Part shown: piece after piece, positions 11,035-23,396 of the stretch
Layout: the number at the start of each line of letters is the position of its first letter
Numbering within the stretch: the stretch's first letter is position 1
Origin: Cryptomeria japonica
Taxonomy: Eukaryota > Streptophyta > Pinopsida > Cupressales > Cupressaceae
Assembly: GCF_030272615.1 (NCBI RefSeq)
Contig: NC_081405.1
Coordinates: 157,191,454 to 157,255,453 of the forward strand
Reading direction: 5' to 3'
DNA: 64,000 bases
Notes under the pieces: generated by a model
Databases searched by the model: none
The model's input: only the letters and a program-made list of their open reading frames with translations
Told to the model about the DNA's origin: nothing
Program-made: the position numbers and the translations under genes

Positions 11035-12162
11035 AAAAATAGAGATGGCATTCTTTTAGTGTCTAGATGAACATCAAACAACTATTGTTTTAAAAGATTT
11101 GTATGAAGGTGTATGTGGAGGCCATTTCTCAGCCAAAACCATTGCTCATAAAATTCTTAATGTTGGATATTACTGGCCCCAAGTTTTTAAGGATTGTCAT
11201 CCTTATATCAGAAAATGTGAAGCATCTCAAACAATTTCAAGGAAGCTTAAGTACAATGGAGCTATTCCTCTCAGACCCATGCATACAGAGGAACCATTTT
11301 AGATGTGGGGTATTGACTTCATAGGGTAAATAACAAACACATCAATTGGTGGGCATAAATGGATTTTGGTGGCTACAGATTATTTCACTAAGTGGGTTGA
11401 AGTCATTCCCACAAGATAGGCTACAAGCAAAATGGTAACAAAGTTTCTCTTGGAAAACATTCTGACCAAATTTGGAGTACCTCGAAAGATTGTGGTGGAC
11501 AATGGGATATGTTTTGGATCCAAGGAGTTTTTTATTTCTGTGAAAATTATGGTATCACTTTGTCCTATTCATCACCTTATCATCCCCAAGGAAATGGATA
11601 AGCAGAATCAAACAATAAAAACTTGTTTAAAATCATTAAAAGGATGTTAGGAGATAATAAAAGAGTTTGTAATTCAAAATTAAACCTAGCAGTATGGGTT
11701 GATAGAGTAACAATCAAGAAGCCCACAGTATTTGCTCCATATGAGCTTGTATATGGCAAAGAAGCTAGATTACCCTTAAATAATTTGCTTCCAGTGTATA
11801 AGATTGTTATAGAGGAGTGTTCAGAGGAAGTAAACTTCATGGAAAACAGGTTGATGCAGTTGGCTGAGTTGGATGAATTTAGGAAAGAGGCTCAAGAAAA
11901 AAATATATAGAGACAGCAGATGGTTAAATCTTTACATGACAAAAGGGCCTGTGATAGAACCTTTGAGGAAGGTGAATGGGTACTTAAATGGAATTCCAAG
12001 GATCGGGATAAAGGAAAACATGGAAAGTTTGAGGCACTGTGGCTGGGACCCTATATCATCTTTGAGAAAAATGGAGAAAACTTATATTTCTTCCAGGATA
12101 CTAATGGTGAGGTGTAGGAATTTCTAGTCCATGCTCAATACCTCAAACATTTTTTCTTTTGA
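11035..12162 (+). pseudogene. INT: Gypsy-1 integrase
   Basis: The HHCC zinc domain is visible at 11099-11250 (YEGVCGGHFSAKTIAHK ... CHPYIRKCEAS). The rve core follows with MWGIDFIG near 11303 (first Asp), VVDNGICFGSKEF near 11491 (second Asp) and a degenerate glutamate region near 11585. The C-terminal domain has FEEGEWVLKWN and LGPYIIFEKNG (11970-12080). The protein ends FLVHAQYLKHFFF with TGA at 12160. Several frameshifts (near 11300, 11570, 11630, 11910). Integrase would insert the cDNA. No chromodomain is visible, as expected for Tat. Confidence 0.85.
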
Positions 12163-12310
12163 CGAGCAGGGAGTATTTCTTGTAACATAATAGCATAGTC
12201 TTTTTTTTTTTAATGTTATATGTTTCAAATCATGTCTTGGTCTACTTTCCAGAGATAGCTGAGATCTTGCTAGGTCCCTAGAAGGAACATACATCCCCAG
12301 AAAGAGCCAC
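12163..12310 (+). other. Gypsy-1 post-pol gap
   Basis: Short non-coding stretch with the purine-rich word gcagggag at 12167-12174 and a T-run at 12201-12212. It should contain the polypurine tract; I could not place it with confidence. Confidence 0.4.
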
Positions 12311-14107
12311 TGTTAGCACATACTTTTATAAATTATTTTTGTTCTATATATGGATGATTTTGCATATAATTTCATCATAAGGGCATTTATTGCTAGTTTT
12401 TATATTAAGGAGCATCACTAAAGAAAATAGAGTTGTCCAAGGATCCACTATTTCATAATGGATAGGGGTCACTTGGGCACATTGACGGAGAGCACTAAGT
12501 AAAGACTACATAAAGAATCCATCATAACAGCATTCTGGTAGATACTAGAGGAGGATTCAGTATGATGAAATTAGAAGTGCCTTTGGCTTACATACAACCT
12601 CTATGAAGAGTTGGAGCCATTGACATTTATGGTAATTTTCAAATTTGTAAAATTTGAACTATCGGCATAGGTTATCCTGATAGGATTGCATAGCCAAAAT
12701 AGTAGAGAGATTTATTGACATAACATTCGTCGATCTATTAGAATGCGGTCCAAGCAGGTTTTTCAGATGGCAAATAAATTGGTGCGCAAAAGAAATGAGG
12801 TGCTATCATCGAGGTAGCTCATACCAAGGAGTAAGTAAGAGGGTATATCCATCGAAAAAATAATTCAATATTGGAAGTGCGAAGAAGTTGTTATACCGAT
12901 AGCCGATGAAGCTATCAGCATAACCTACACCGATAAGGAAGAGTGCGGATGAAATGTTTTAAATATCAAAATATTGGGAGACGGGAATAGTGGGTTACCC
13001 CGATGTCCGATGGGATGGATAGGGGACCCGAGAATAAAAAGGTATGGACCAGAAGTAATATGGGTTCATCGAAGAAAATGTTAACCTTCGAAAAGGAACC
13101 AAAATAGCTACATCGATAACCAATAGAGGAAAGCTAGGTGGACGACGATATCGGTTGGATTTATGTTGATAAAGAACTGTTGAATGTGGAGTTCAGGATC
13201 TCATCAGGGTGGCTTATATCCATCGGTGAGAGGTGTTTATATACTATCTCAATGCCCAACGAAGAAGTTAAGCAAAATTCAAACAAGGAGACTTTGATGG
13301 GAAACGCTATGCCGATAGAACGGAACAGTGGAAGGGTTTGAAAAATAGAATTTGGTGTCATTGGGGCATTGGTAAAACATCAACCAAGTTGTTCTGACGC
13401 CTGATGAAGTAGCCCAATGAGGAAAGAGGTGTGGACCGGAAAGGAGGACTCATTGGGGTATCTTTTACTATTAGATGAGATTTTTTTGAGTTATGTCGAT
13501 TTTCGATCGGCAGGATGCCACAGAGGAAAGAAAGATGGATCCATAGGCATAACATGAACCGATGAGACATCATGATGGGTGTGAAAAAGAGTCAGAGGAC
13601 GGACCCATTAGGGAGACTATAACTATCAAAAAATATAGAAATGAGCTATCTTGATACTCGATGGGGTGGCTGGGTGGGCAAATTGAAAGAGATTTTATCG
13701 GAGATACCTACCCCAACATAACAAAAGGCAGAAATTGGTTACCAAAACAAAAGGTGGATCTGTCGGGGTGACCTACACCGATCAAAAGGACAAAAGAGAA
13801 ATTAAAGAGGTGTACATTACAGGTGGCACCAAATAATTAAATTTTCAGGCAAAGTTACGCCGGTTAGTCGTTATGAAATCTGTTGTGAAAACAAACATAA
13901 TAGCCATTATTTAATGCATCCAATGGATAGGCTTGAAATTGCAGGAAGCAAATCTAACCAGGATTTCTTTCAGATGTTAACTATAATGGAGATGAACTTA
14001 TATATGGGGTCTCGTGCATGTTGTTTTTCACAAAGTAGTCTGTAAGCAGTTTGTTATCTCTGGAGTGATAATTGAAGTTGCAGAGTGTAGAACAGAGGAT
14101 TTGCGAA

Positions 14108-17095
14108 ATGGAGGGTTCGAGTGCAAAAGGAAAAAGGAAGGCCATAGAAATATCTAGTGATACATCAAAAAAATTAAAAGTAGGGGAGGCTACGAAACAA
14201 AGGAAGCTAAATCAAGAAATGATCGACCAGATGAGTTCTTCGGGAGCTAAGTCTAGAAGGTTGAAGACCCATTTGCCAATTCATGACCAGTTGGAGGATA
14301 GGTACAAGGAGATTGGCGATGTATGGACTAGAGTTAGAGGACACGAATTGTTCCTGTTTCATTACCTAAGGAGACATGACCCAATGCCTATATCTAACCC
14401 ATGGAGCATTGGTCTAGGAGAACTCACAGTCCCTAATGTGTTTGTAAATATAGACTTTCTCAAGCTCATGGCTAGAAATTATGATGCTGCCAAAAGATGC
14501 ATCCAAGTTCTCGATGGGACTGCTTTCATTCATTTCGTAGTGGCAATGATTCAAGAAGTCTTTGGTTTGGATTCTAAGGCGTAGGTGCCTCTGTCTTTTG
14601 ATGATTTAGAGGAGGAATACAGAAAGATGGACACCACATATCAAGGATGGAATTTGGTGTTTCATAAGGATGAAAAGGGAAGGCTGGTAGAGGAGGACTC
14701 CTTATGATATTAACATTTTCAAGAAATAATTCCAATATACCTACATGGCTTGTGAATAGGTTGAAAGAATCGAGGCTCCAGACATAACAAAAATGGGACC
14801 GCTAGTTTTTGTAGCCGATGTCGAGAGACATGAGAATGGAACATTTGATTAAGCTACATATCTGGTAGACAAATTGCATGAGGGATTTTTGAACCTGAAG
14901 AACAATCTTGATAAGTATTTTAAGAATTATTCTCTATTAATGTGTATGATCTTATTTTATGGTCAACTCAAAGGGCTAAGGCCAGAGGGTTTGAGAGTGA
15001 ACCAGTATGGAAAGGATGGACAGGAGCAACCTGTATAGTTATGGGTTTATTTATGGGATTCTAGGTATGTGAATTCCCATTATGTGAAGTTTGAAGAATT
15101 TTTTGTCAAACCCTTGTTTGGAATGTACAATGAGACTATTGAAGGGTCTTATTCAGAAACTATTAAAAAGTTTCTTCAGCCATTTGAGCACCAGAATAGC
15201 AAAGTGAATCATAATTGGGGTGATTGGTTTGTCTGTGTCAATTTCACTTTTGTTAGAGTGTTTAGTTTTGAGGGTTCACCATATGTATTGCCTAAACCAA
15301 CACCTGATCATATTGAATTTTTAGAAATTGTGAGATAGCTTAGTGTTTCTGATGCTCATCATTTTGGGAATGGACATAACTAGACCTTTTTGCCAGGGAC
15401 TTTGGACTTTGGAGATTTCGGGATTGTATCAACTAGGGGTTATGAAGCCATTGATAGAAATTTAGTAGATGAATATAATTTGTTGTTACACATGCCCAAG
15501 AAGAATTATGATCCTGATGGATATATACATGTGCAAAAAAGGGGAGGCCCTGAAAGGTTATCTCCATTGTACTGATGATATAGATGATTTATGCAGAAAT
15601 AAGGAAGTGGAAGAATTGGCTAATGTGATGGAAAATATGGAGAGAAGGTTACAAGAAAAAAACAAAGGTTGGAGGATCTCCAAGGTGAAAAAGAGGAATA
15701 TGGAGAAAGTGACTCAGGAGAGAATTAAGTTGTATCAAAATTACAGGTACCTAACAGAGAAAAAGAGCTTGATGCACAGGAGAAATTAATCACAACCTTA
15801 AATGCAGAGACAGATGATAGAATGATTGAGCACACCACTTTTGTATCAGATGATCAATTCATAAAATCTAAATAATTCAAGTCATTCTTGTATCACTTCA
15901 AGGGTAAGAAATTAAGGGAAGCAGTGCCAAATATTGCCCCTGAGAATGAAGCTGAAATGATGCGGAGATTGAAGGAAGACATCAATGCAAAAGTTGAGAA
16001 TGTGACCCCACAGAAGGGGAGGCAATTACTAGTGGAGGTTGGTATAAGTTTTTTTCCAAGATGGGACTTGAGTGCCTCATTTGTTTTTTATACTTTGTTG
16101 TAGCAAATAATAGGGATATGAAGTTGGATATCCAAGGAGTGAATGATATTTTTATTGGATCAAGGTATGATCCAAATGAAGAAGAAATGTTGCTTTGGGC
16201 CCTATACCCTCCTAATAAGAGACCTAAGATAATAGATGTAGATAAGGCTTTTGGCCATATGATGAAGTTGAAATTCGGAGAGGTGGATCCTATGGTCACT
16301 GTGGATATAGGGATTGACATTTCTAAGTTTAATAAGACTCAATTGAAATGGAAAGTTGCTGAAAAGCATAAAAAATACAAAGCATTTTATGAAGAAGCTT
16401 TAAGGAGAGGTGGACATCCAATACCACAAATCACTGACTCTAGTGCCCAATGGAAGAAGAAGTTTGAGAAACTAGCCTTGGAGCACATTAAGATAAAGAA
16501 GAAAATGAAAACTGTCAGGAGGGATGTTGTCTGTGTATTCATGAAAAGAAGATATGAAAATTTAGAAAAGGTTTTGGATGAATTCTGGGGTGTGTATCAA
16601 AAGAACATGGATAATATGGTCTCTAACCAAAGGATTTAGGACAAATGCAATTTGTTATTACAGGATAAGACATTGAAAGAAAATATTGTCAGACTAATAA
16701 CAAAATTAATTGAAATTCATGAAAAGTATACTAAAGAGTTGAAGGAAGAGTTCCAGGAGTGCCATAAGGTTTTGCAGAGTGAGATTCCTAGTTTGGTTGA
16801 TGAGGCAAGGGTTATCAAGGATAAAAGTGCATGGATCTCATAGTGTAAGGCTTTACTTAGTGCAGCCCTCAGTGTCGCCCAAGAAGATGCCCTGGATATG
16901 AATGAGATAGTAGACCAGTTAGAGAACTTAATCAAGATTGAGATGGCGCTTAGGGATACAATATTTAATGCAATTACCTATAGAGATGAGGCTACCTTAA
17001 GCACATCAAGAAATGCGGGAAGAGGTTGGATCCAAAGAATCAAAGTTTTTATTTCTCATGTTTTTATAATTGTCTTATGTTATCTTAGTAGTTAA
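14108..17095 (+). pseudogene. LTR-encoded accessory protein of Gypsy-1, 3' copy (function unknown)
   Basis: Second copy of the frame at 1569-4469. The ATG at 14108 opens a 158-codon stretch: an acidic/basic N-terminus with KGKRKAIE and SDTSKKLKV (possible bipartite nuclear signal), then DVWTRVRGHELFLFHYLRR and FLKLMARNYDAAKRC. TAG at 14581 ends the first block. Later blocks (15069-15338, 15390-15575, 15888-16103, 16118-16639, 16652-16843, 16898-17095) encode the middle domain and a long Lys/Glu-rich coiled-coil-like C-terminus. Unlike the 5' copy it has an extra segment of about 36 bases near 15394-15430. Stops at 16637 and 16841 are shared with the 5' copy and so predate this insertion. Unrecognised family. 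Confidence 0.7.
16042..16103 (+). other. Putative short intron in LTR-encoded frame (3' copy)
   Basis: Starts GTATAAGT (a near-consensus plant donor), has a pyrimidine-rich end (tttgttttttatactttgttg) and ends TAG. Removing these 62 bases restores a continuous frame with a complete Ala codon at the junction and removes the in-frame TAG. The homologous candidate in the 5' LTR supports it. Confidence 0.45.
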
Positions 17096-18081
17096 GCAGT
17101 TAGGTTGTAGGTTTTACTTAAGTTTTAGTTTTGCAAAATCAAAGGGTGTGTCCTTTCATCTATGCCTATTGATTCGCATACTTATAGTGAGTCATTTTGT
17201 ATGTAGAAGGCATCTAGTATCTATGATTTTGGAAGAATTACAAAAATAACAATCACTTTGCCAGTAAGGGTTGTAAGTCATATGTATTAGGGAAGTCTAT
17301 AGGTAGAAGAAGTATCTTTTGTGCAAACAAACTAGAATGGAGTATCTTCAAGTCCAGCTTATGTATGAAATCATTTCCTAAAGATTAATATACAAGGTTC
17401 ATTGTTTCTTTTCTAAATATTGTGCATACCTTTGTGTTGATGAGTTCTCTTTGTCCTCTTGATAAATCTATCATTTGATTTGCTATGATGTGCCATCACA
17501 TGTTGTTATATTAAATGTGAGATTCGGTTTTCATTGTTTATGTAACACATATTGGAACCTTCATAGTTGATGATTAATATTATCTCTTGAGTTGACAAGA
17601 TCTCTTGTCCACAAAGTGTCATAAATATCCCTGAATAAAGGCACTGGTCTGTTATTTATCTTTTTAGGTCCTAGTTTGCTATGCATTTAAGGTCCTTGAT
17701 AGAGAAACATTCTTTCCAAATCCTCTATGAACCGATCTTTGCATATTTATTTTAAGTGTTGAAAGCACTCTTATTCTTAATATGCAATCATAATCGTTTT
17801 CGTTTTCTTTTAAAAGGCATTCACTTAAAGCACATAATAAAGCATAATTGCAAAACAATCATTTGCCAGTTTTGCATTTGCTAGTCATAAGGCTTAGATC
17901 CACTTTAAATAGCCTCTTTAGTGCTTGAGAGAGAAAGGTATAACCACCTAGGTTCAGTGGAGCCTTAAGTGTAGAGTGATTTGGTCTTCGACCATCCTCG
18001 TTCGTTGGCTAAGGCTAGTTGGATTAGTTGAGGATTTTGCAAACCCTTAAGTTTTCCAATCTGTGGTTTTGGGCACCAACA
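17096..18081 (+). other. Non-coding tail of Gypsy-1 3' LTR
   Basis: AT-rich, matches 4470-5508, no supported frame. Ends in CACCAACA at the junction with Gypsy-2 sequence. Confidence 0.7.
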
Positions 18082-18153
18082 CTACTGACACTTTGATGGA
18101 TGCATGATGGTTTTCTTGTCTTATATGGACTATGTGGATGCATATGTTTTGAG

Positions 18154-18155
<2 letters not shown>

Positions 18156-18188
<33 letters not shown>
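18156..18188. repeat. (TA)n microsatellite
   Basis: About 16 uninterrupted TA units directly visible. Confidence 0.98.
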
Positions 18189-18190
<2 letters not shown>

Positions 18191-18339
18191 CATGATGTAT
18201 TATTTTTGGATTTTCTAATGATTTTGAGAATACATAATGTGGTTTAATGGATTAATATATAATTAATATGCAACAAAATCTATAATGAAATGAACATGTA
18301 CACTATATTGGATAACCTATAAAATGAGTAGTCCAAAAA

Positions 18340-18560
18340 AAATTGGAAATGCAAACTAAGTGACGTGCAATACTAAAAATGAGTAATGCAACAAAATTTG
18401 AAATGTAACCTAAATGATGGACAAAAAATGAATAATAAAACAAAATTTGAAATGCAACCTAAATGATGGCAAAAAAATGATTAATGCAACACACGAAATA
18501 TTAATGCACCAGATAAAAATGAGTAATGCACCTATATGAATAATGCAAAATTTGTTTGAG
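18340..18560. repeat. Degenerate tandem repeat, about 50-60 base unit
   Basis: Units share words such as AACAAAATTTGAAATG and AACCTAAATGATGG, with gaps and substitutions; about four degenerate copies. On the minus strand they read CATCATTTAGGTTGCATTTC, like the CATCATT field of Gypsy-3. Confidence 0.7.
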
Positions 18561-19300
18561 AATATGCCAATAATAATACAATGACCTTTGGTAGGATAGG
18601 AGAACATCGGGGGGGTAAATTGAAGTCTCCAAGATGTGAAAGGGGGATATGATGGGGAAAATGATATTATATGAGATGGATAGGGAGATTTGTTGTGCAA
18701 AAAATTTGGAGAGCCAACCTAGTTTGATATTGCCTAAGGTAGTCTACACCACTAATTATAGGAACCAGGATGTCATGAAAACCCAAGGTGTGGACTGACT
18801 CTCAGACAAATAGGTGTACCTTAAACACAATCCTGCAAGTGTTGATAAACACTAATGTAGGGTTGTTGGTACATATAAGGGAAACCTTCAAACACTCCAT
18901 ACCACAAAAACATGCCCCAGTATACCCCTCTCCACAACATACCAAGATATAGATTGATCCTGGCAGCCATGGGTAAGAACAATCATAGGACAAAGTGATG
19001 CAAATAAAAGAAGACAAATCAAATCATGCAAACAAAATGCACAAGGCCAACTGACATCTCTTGCCAAGAGTAGGAATTAGGATTCATGGATATATTGTTA
19101 GATAGGGGAAGGATGCATCCCAATGGGCAAAAGTGACTAATGGATATGAATAGGCAATAGAGTAGTTGGTATGAACATCTATATGTGGATATGATACTTG
19201 GATACTGAGACTTGATGGAGTGCATGTGGATGGGTGTCTGAATAACACGCCAATCAAGAAGAAGTTTAAGCTCGGGACTAGGAAGGAATCTCATTTAAAT

Positions 19301-19386
19301 AGGATGGAAGCTCAGTTAACTGGGATGGAAGCTTAGTTAACTGGGATGGAAGCTCAATTTGATGGGATGAAAGCTCAATTTAATGG
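19301..19386. repeat. 21-base tandem repeat, about 4 copies
   Basis: Unit approximates GGATGGAAGCTCAGTTAACTG. The first two copies are nearly identical; the last two have diverged toward GATGAAAGCTCAATTTAATGG. Confidence 0.85.
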
Positions 19387-19763
19387 GTTGATCCTTATTC
19401 ATGATTCAGGCAAAGACTCATCATCATATGGGTGGTCATTTTGTGGAGTGTGGATGAGTGGACGGTTTTCATGCTAGGATGAAAACGACAACTGACAGTA
19501 GAGGGGGTGGTGGATGTCATCGTAGAAGGTTTATGCAGTGGCGAGTATGGATATCTTGTGAGTGAGTGGTGGAGGTAGAGTTTGACCTGATAGATGATGG
19601 AGCTTGATTATTTACCTTGGCACCCATGAACAGGTGTTGCCCATAGCGCCACAAAGTAGTTTTCACTAATGGACAAATTGGTTTTTTTATTTTTTTTCTC
19701 TTTTTTGATTTTATCATTTATTTGTATTTTTCTTATTATTTTTTGATTTTTTGTATTTTTTTT

Positions 19764-21211
19764 TTAGATAATTGGCGACCTTCTGAGGACTAGGCATAAA
19801 AATCTCTTCTAGTGCATGATGTTCATAGGCTCATCCAAGGGATCTCCTTCAGGAGTAGCCAACTGATATGCCCTCGATCCATACTTTGTTGTGATTACAT
19901 AAGGTCCAAGCCAATTAGGTTCGAACTTTCCCTTCTTTTCTCTTTCTTGAAGATTTTTCTAATTTTCCATAAGGACAAGATCATCCACTTCAAATTCTTG
20001 GGTTCTAACCTTCTTGTTGTAACTCAACCATAGGCAATTTTGATATACCCAGAGATGATTCAAGGCCTTGATTCACCTTTCATCCAGCAATTATGGCTCT
20101 TGTAGCCTCAAAACTCTATATTCCTCATCTGGGAGGATATTTTGCAGTGACACCCTTAGGGATGGGATCTCGATCTCAAGAGGGAGGACAACTTCAGAGC
20201 CAAATACAAGGGAATATAGAGTGGCGCCTGTGGGTATGTGGATGGAGGTATGGTAAGCCCATAGAGAAGGGTGGAGTTAGAGGTGCCAGTCATGGCAAGC
20301 TTCATTTGCGGTTAATAGGGGGTGGAGAAGTAGTGTTGGATATCAAACTTCTGACAGAGATCCTTAACATCATCCTAATTTTTCAAAGGTTTGTCGTTAT
20401 GTTTTATAATAACCTTAGGGATTCCATATTGATAGATCAAATAGTTCAAAATGAATTTAGAGTTCTATTTTCCAGTGGTGAAGGTAAGAGGGATGGCCTC
20501 CACCCACTTGGTGAAGTACTTAGTGGTGGTAATGATGAATTTATGATCACTAGAGGATACGGGGTGGATTTTCCCAATGAGATCAAGCCCCCAATGTGAG
20601 AAGGGCCAAGGTGTGATAAAAGGTTGCAAATGTTGTGATGGAGTGTAAATCTTGTCACCATGCTTCTGGCAAACAATACATTTCTTCACATAATTGTATG
20701 CATCTACTTCCATTGTAGGCCAATAGTATCCTGTTTGCAAAAGGATTTTAGCCAAAGTGAGACCACTTGAGTGTGCCCCACAAATACCTTCATGCACTTC
20801 ATGTAGTGCCCATTCAACCTCTTCTTTGTCTAGACACCTTAGGAGGGAACCATCAAAATGCCTTCTGAATAGGGTGTCTGCAAGGATAGTGTAATGAGCA
20901 CATTGGCGGATAAAGGTTTGTTGTTGGATTTTGGTGAGGTGTGGGGGAATGGTGTTATCTCTTAGGTAAGTGAAGGTCTCTTGATACCAAGGGGATTCAG
21001 GGCCAATGAGCACGCACATGATTTCAAACTCTGGTAGGTCATATGCCGGTATGAAGAGTTGCTTGACCAAAAACTCACACTTCTGACTATGTGTTGACAT
21101 CTGAAGGAGGGAACCATTAGTGGCTATTGCATCCACAACTCTATTATTTGTGTGTGGAATCTGATCAAACTTGATTAATGTAAAGTGTTTCTTGAGATCC
21201 TCGACCATACT
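19764..21211 (-). pseudogene. INT: Gypsy-2 integrase (catalytic Glu segment deleted)
   Basis: The minus strand shows the HHCC domain HEVHEGICGAHSSG ... YVKKCIVCQKHG (near 20800-20650), the first core Asp in HWGLDLIGKIHP, then DLCQKFDIQHYFSTPY near 20360-20310. Directly after this the sequence jumps to the segment that normally lies about 25 residues beyond the catalytic Glu, so the Glu-containing stretch is missing by a deletion near 20305. The C-terminal domain follows (KFEPNWLGPYVITTKYGSRAYQL near 19930-19860), with the stop at 19764-19766. Several frameshifts. Inserts cDNA in a live element; inactive here. Confidence 0.8.
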
Positions 21212-21718
21212 TCAATAAGGAAGAAGCTTGTCATCTTTTGTTTGGTACTCGTCATTGACTTGTTTAATGACAAGTTGGGAATCACCATAGACATGTAATT
21301 CCAATAACTTCCATTGGATAGCCAAACGGAGTCCAGTGATTAGTGCTTCATATTCTATAATGTTGTTGGTGCATGTAAAGGCTATCTTGTATGATTTAGG
21401 GATGCAATATCCTTGGGGTGTGATCAATAATATGTCTGCCCCTGATCCATTCTGGGTGCAAGAACCATCAAAGTATAAATACCATGTGGAAGATGTAGTG
21501 ACAATAATTATGAATTCATCTGAGAATTCTGTGAGGATAGGGTGATCACCTGGAAGCAGAGCATCGACTAGTTGGTTTGCTATCACTTGTCCTTTGATTG
21601 CTTTTTTATCTACATATTTGATGTCGAACTCACTTAGTAACATGACCCATTTAATAGTTATGCAAGTGTGAACAACCTTTGATAAGAGGTACTTGAGAGG
21701 ATCGATCTTAGCAATCAA
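21212..21718 (-). pseudogene. Gypsy-2 archaeal-type RNase H
   Basis: Open on the minus strand for about 168 codons, continuing past a stop into the integrase frame. All four catalytic acids of the RNase H fold can be placed: LYFDGSCTQNGSG, NIIEYEALITG, VYGDSQLVIKQVN and, past the stop, VVDAIAT. It is the best-preserved domain of this element. It follows the RT-linked RNase H, the normal Tat order and the opposite of Gypsy-1. Confidence 0.85.
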
Positions 21719-22177
21719 TTTTCATTTATTGTTAAGCATGTAGTGCCAAAGCTTTTGTGTGCTGAAGATGGCTGCTAAGCATGCTCTTTCAATAGGGGTG
21801 TAATTGATCTCATACCCTACTAATGTGCAACTGATGTAGTATATAGCATGTGCTTTTCCCTAATCATCTGTTTGTGCCAATAATGCCCCTAATGCCACTG
21901 TAATAGTTGATATGTACAAAAGGAGTGGTTATCCTAGAATGGGAGGCATAAGAATTGAAGGTGATGCAAGATATTCCTTGAGTTTCTCAAAATATTTTTG
22001 ACACAAGAAGTCCCATTTGAATTGGTATCCTTGTGTAATAAGTGTGCAAATGGGTGACATTTGTCTGTGAGCTATGAGATGAAGCATCTGATGGATTGGA
22101 GCTTTCCTTGGAGGCTATACAGCTATCTGAGGGTCTTTGGGGGAGGAATTTCCATGATAGCTTTCACCTTTGTAGGA
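21719..22177 (-). pseudogene. RNH: Gypsy-2 RT-linked RNase H
   Basis: Minus strand, heavily frameshifted. Recognisable pieces are the RT thumb/connection (VKAIMEIPPPK) and the RNase H remnants around 21780-21960, merging into DPLKYLLSKVVHT at 21700. Placed by order between RT and the archaeal-type domain. Not functional. Confidence 0.65.
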
Positions 22178-23290
22178 TCAATCTCTATGCCTCTGCGGGA
22201 AACAATGAAACCTAACAATTCTCGCAGATGTGACGCCAAAGATGCATTTCTTGGTATTTAGGTGCATTTTATACTTTTTTGATCTTTCAAAAATTTTCCT
22301 CAGAATAGGGATGTGCTCATGTCTTGTCTTGTATTTTCCTAGGAGATAATCCACGTAATCCTCCATGATTTTATGAAAAAGGGTCATGGAAAATTGTTGT
22401 CATTGCTCGTTGGTATGTGGCTCTAGCATTCTTGAGACCAAAAGGCATGACTTGATAACAAAAGGTGCCCCTTGGTGTTGTGAATGTTGTTTTGTATTGG
22501 TCTTCCTCTGTGATCCTGATATGATTATATCCATAAAATCCATCCATTAGTGATAAAATTTCATGTCCCCCTATGAGATCTACAATCATGTCTATTTTGG
22601 GGAGCAGGAAGTCATCCTTAGCACAGGCTTTATTCAAATCTGAGAAATCCATGCAAATGTGGATTCCCCCAGCAGGTTTTCCAACAGGTACAACATTGGA
22701 TACCCATTTAGGATAATCTATTGGTTTTATGAATCTAGCATCCAACATCTTTTGAAGCTCTTCTTTGACAAGGAGTGCAATGTGTGGATGCATCTTTTAT
22801 AATTTCTATTTCACTGGTTTTGCATCTGGACGAATAGCAAGATTGTGAACTACCAAGTTGGGATCCAGGCCTGGCATGTCAGCATATGACCAGGTGAAAT
22901 TGATCTTTGTTTCTATGAGAAAATTGATGAAGTTATGTTTCTCTTGATCTGACAAGGACTTAGCACTAAGCACGTTCTTTGGGGTGTCATCAATGTCGAC
23001 ATTGACAATGTAATTTTATTTTATCAGTAAAGTTGACCTGTCTTGTTGTGGAGGCACAACGGTAGGGAGGTCAAGTCCCTCATCGTCAAGCACTTGATCC
23101 AGGTTTTTTCTTGTGGATACGCCCTTTGTTTTTACTTTTTCCTCATCCAAAGGTGCCTTAGGAAGGTTTTCACTTAAGGAATCATGATTTTTCTTTTTAT
23201 TATCTTTTTTGTGGCTAAGGGCATTTACCTGACTACCAAAGTATTTGTTTTCATGTAGTTGAATCCATGAACTCTATTGCAATCTTCTTA
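22178..23290 (-). pseudogene. RT: Gypsy-2 reverse transcriptase and pre-RT linker
   Basis: Linker on the minus strand: VHPELIDxDQ near 23380, then ENLPKAPLDEEKVK and ETKINFTWSYADMPGLDP near 22900. RT proper begins MHPHIALLVKEELQKML (22793) with KWVSNVVPVGKPAGG, ICMDFSDLNKACAKDDF, SLMDGFYGYNHIRI, TTFTTPRGTFCYQVMPFGLKNARATYQRAM. The active site reads YVDYLL, second Asp changed to Tyr. A frameshift sits at 22371-22387, before the active site. Stops in the linker are mainly TAG. Confidence 0.85.
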
Positions 23291-23396
23291 ATTGTGCATA
23301 GTTATGAGAGCCATGAGAGCATTATCATCGACACATGTCTAAAGAAGGTTTGTCTCATTGGTCCTAGTCTATAAGCTCAGGGTGAACAAGTTGCAA

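Larger units (their letters stand above)
1..18081 (+). mobile_element. Gypsy-1: Tat/Ogre-type Ty3/gypsy LTR retrotransposon with giant gene-bearing LTRs (5' end off window)
   Basis: A direct repeat pairs positions 1-5508 with 12536-18081 at an offset of about 12.5 kb; both copies end in gggcaccaaca. Just inside the left copy is a primer-binding site of the tRNA-Arg type known from Ogre elements. The interior carries gag, protease, archaeal-type RNase H, RT, a degenerate second RNase H and integrase, all plus strand and all with stops and frameshifts. The left end, and so the 5' target duplication, lies outside the window. Downstream of 18081 the sequence is Gypsy-2 3' region, so Gypsy-1 inserted into Gypsy-2. 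Membership of the Tat clade rests on the extra RNase H domain, the primer-binding site and RT/integrase style; family-level assignment was not possible. Confidence 0.9.
12311..18081 (+). repeat. Gypsy-1 3' LTR (left edge approximate)
   Basis: Similarity to the 5' LTR is seen from 12536 (the counterpart of window base 1) to CACCAACA at 18074-18081. The left edge cannot be checked because the 5' LTR start is off window. TGTTAG at 12311 fits the inverted terminus of ...CCAACA best; TGTAACA at 12181 is an alternative. Contains the U3-like region (12536-13990), a TATA-like box near 13998, the LTR-encoded frame (14108-17095) and a non-coding tail (17096-18081). Confidence 0.75.
18082..19763 (-). 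other. Gypsy-2 post-pol 3' region
   Basis: No supported gene. On the minus strand an A-rich tract (19680-19763) directly follows the integrase stop, then GAAAACTACTTTGTGGC near 19655-19671. The corresponding region of Gypsy-3 (56730-56835) has the same order, which identifies this stretch. Farther on are a 21-base tandem repeat (19301-19386), a degenerate CATCATTTAG/TTGCATTTCA repeat field (18340-18560) and a TA microsatellite. An antisense gene like that of Gypsy-3 would lie farther left, beyond Gypsy-1. Confidence 0.6.

Noticed and set aside
18410-19294. Three minus frames of 71-96 codons
   Set aside because: Lie in the Gypsy-2 post-pol non-coding region, partly in tandem repeats; no conserved motif.
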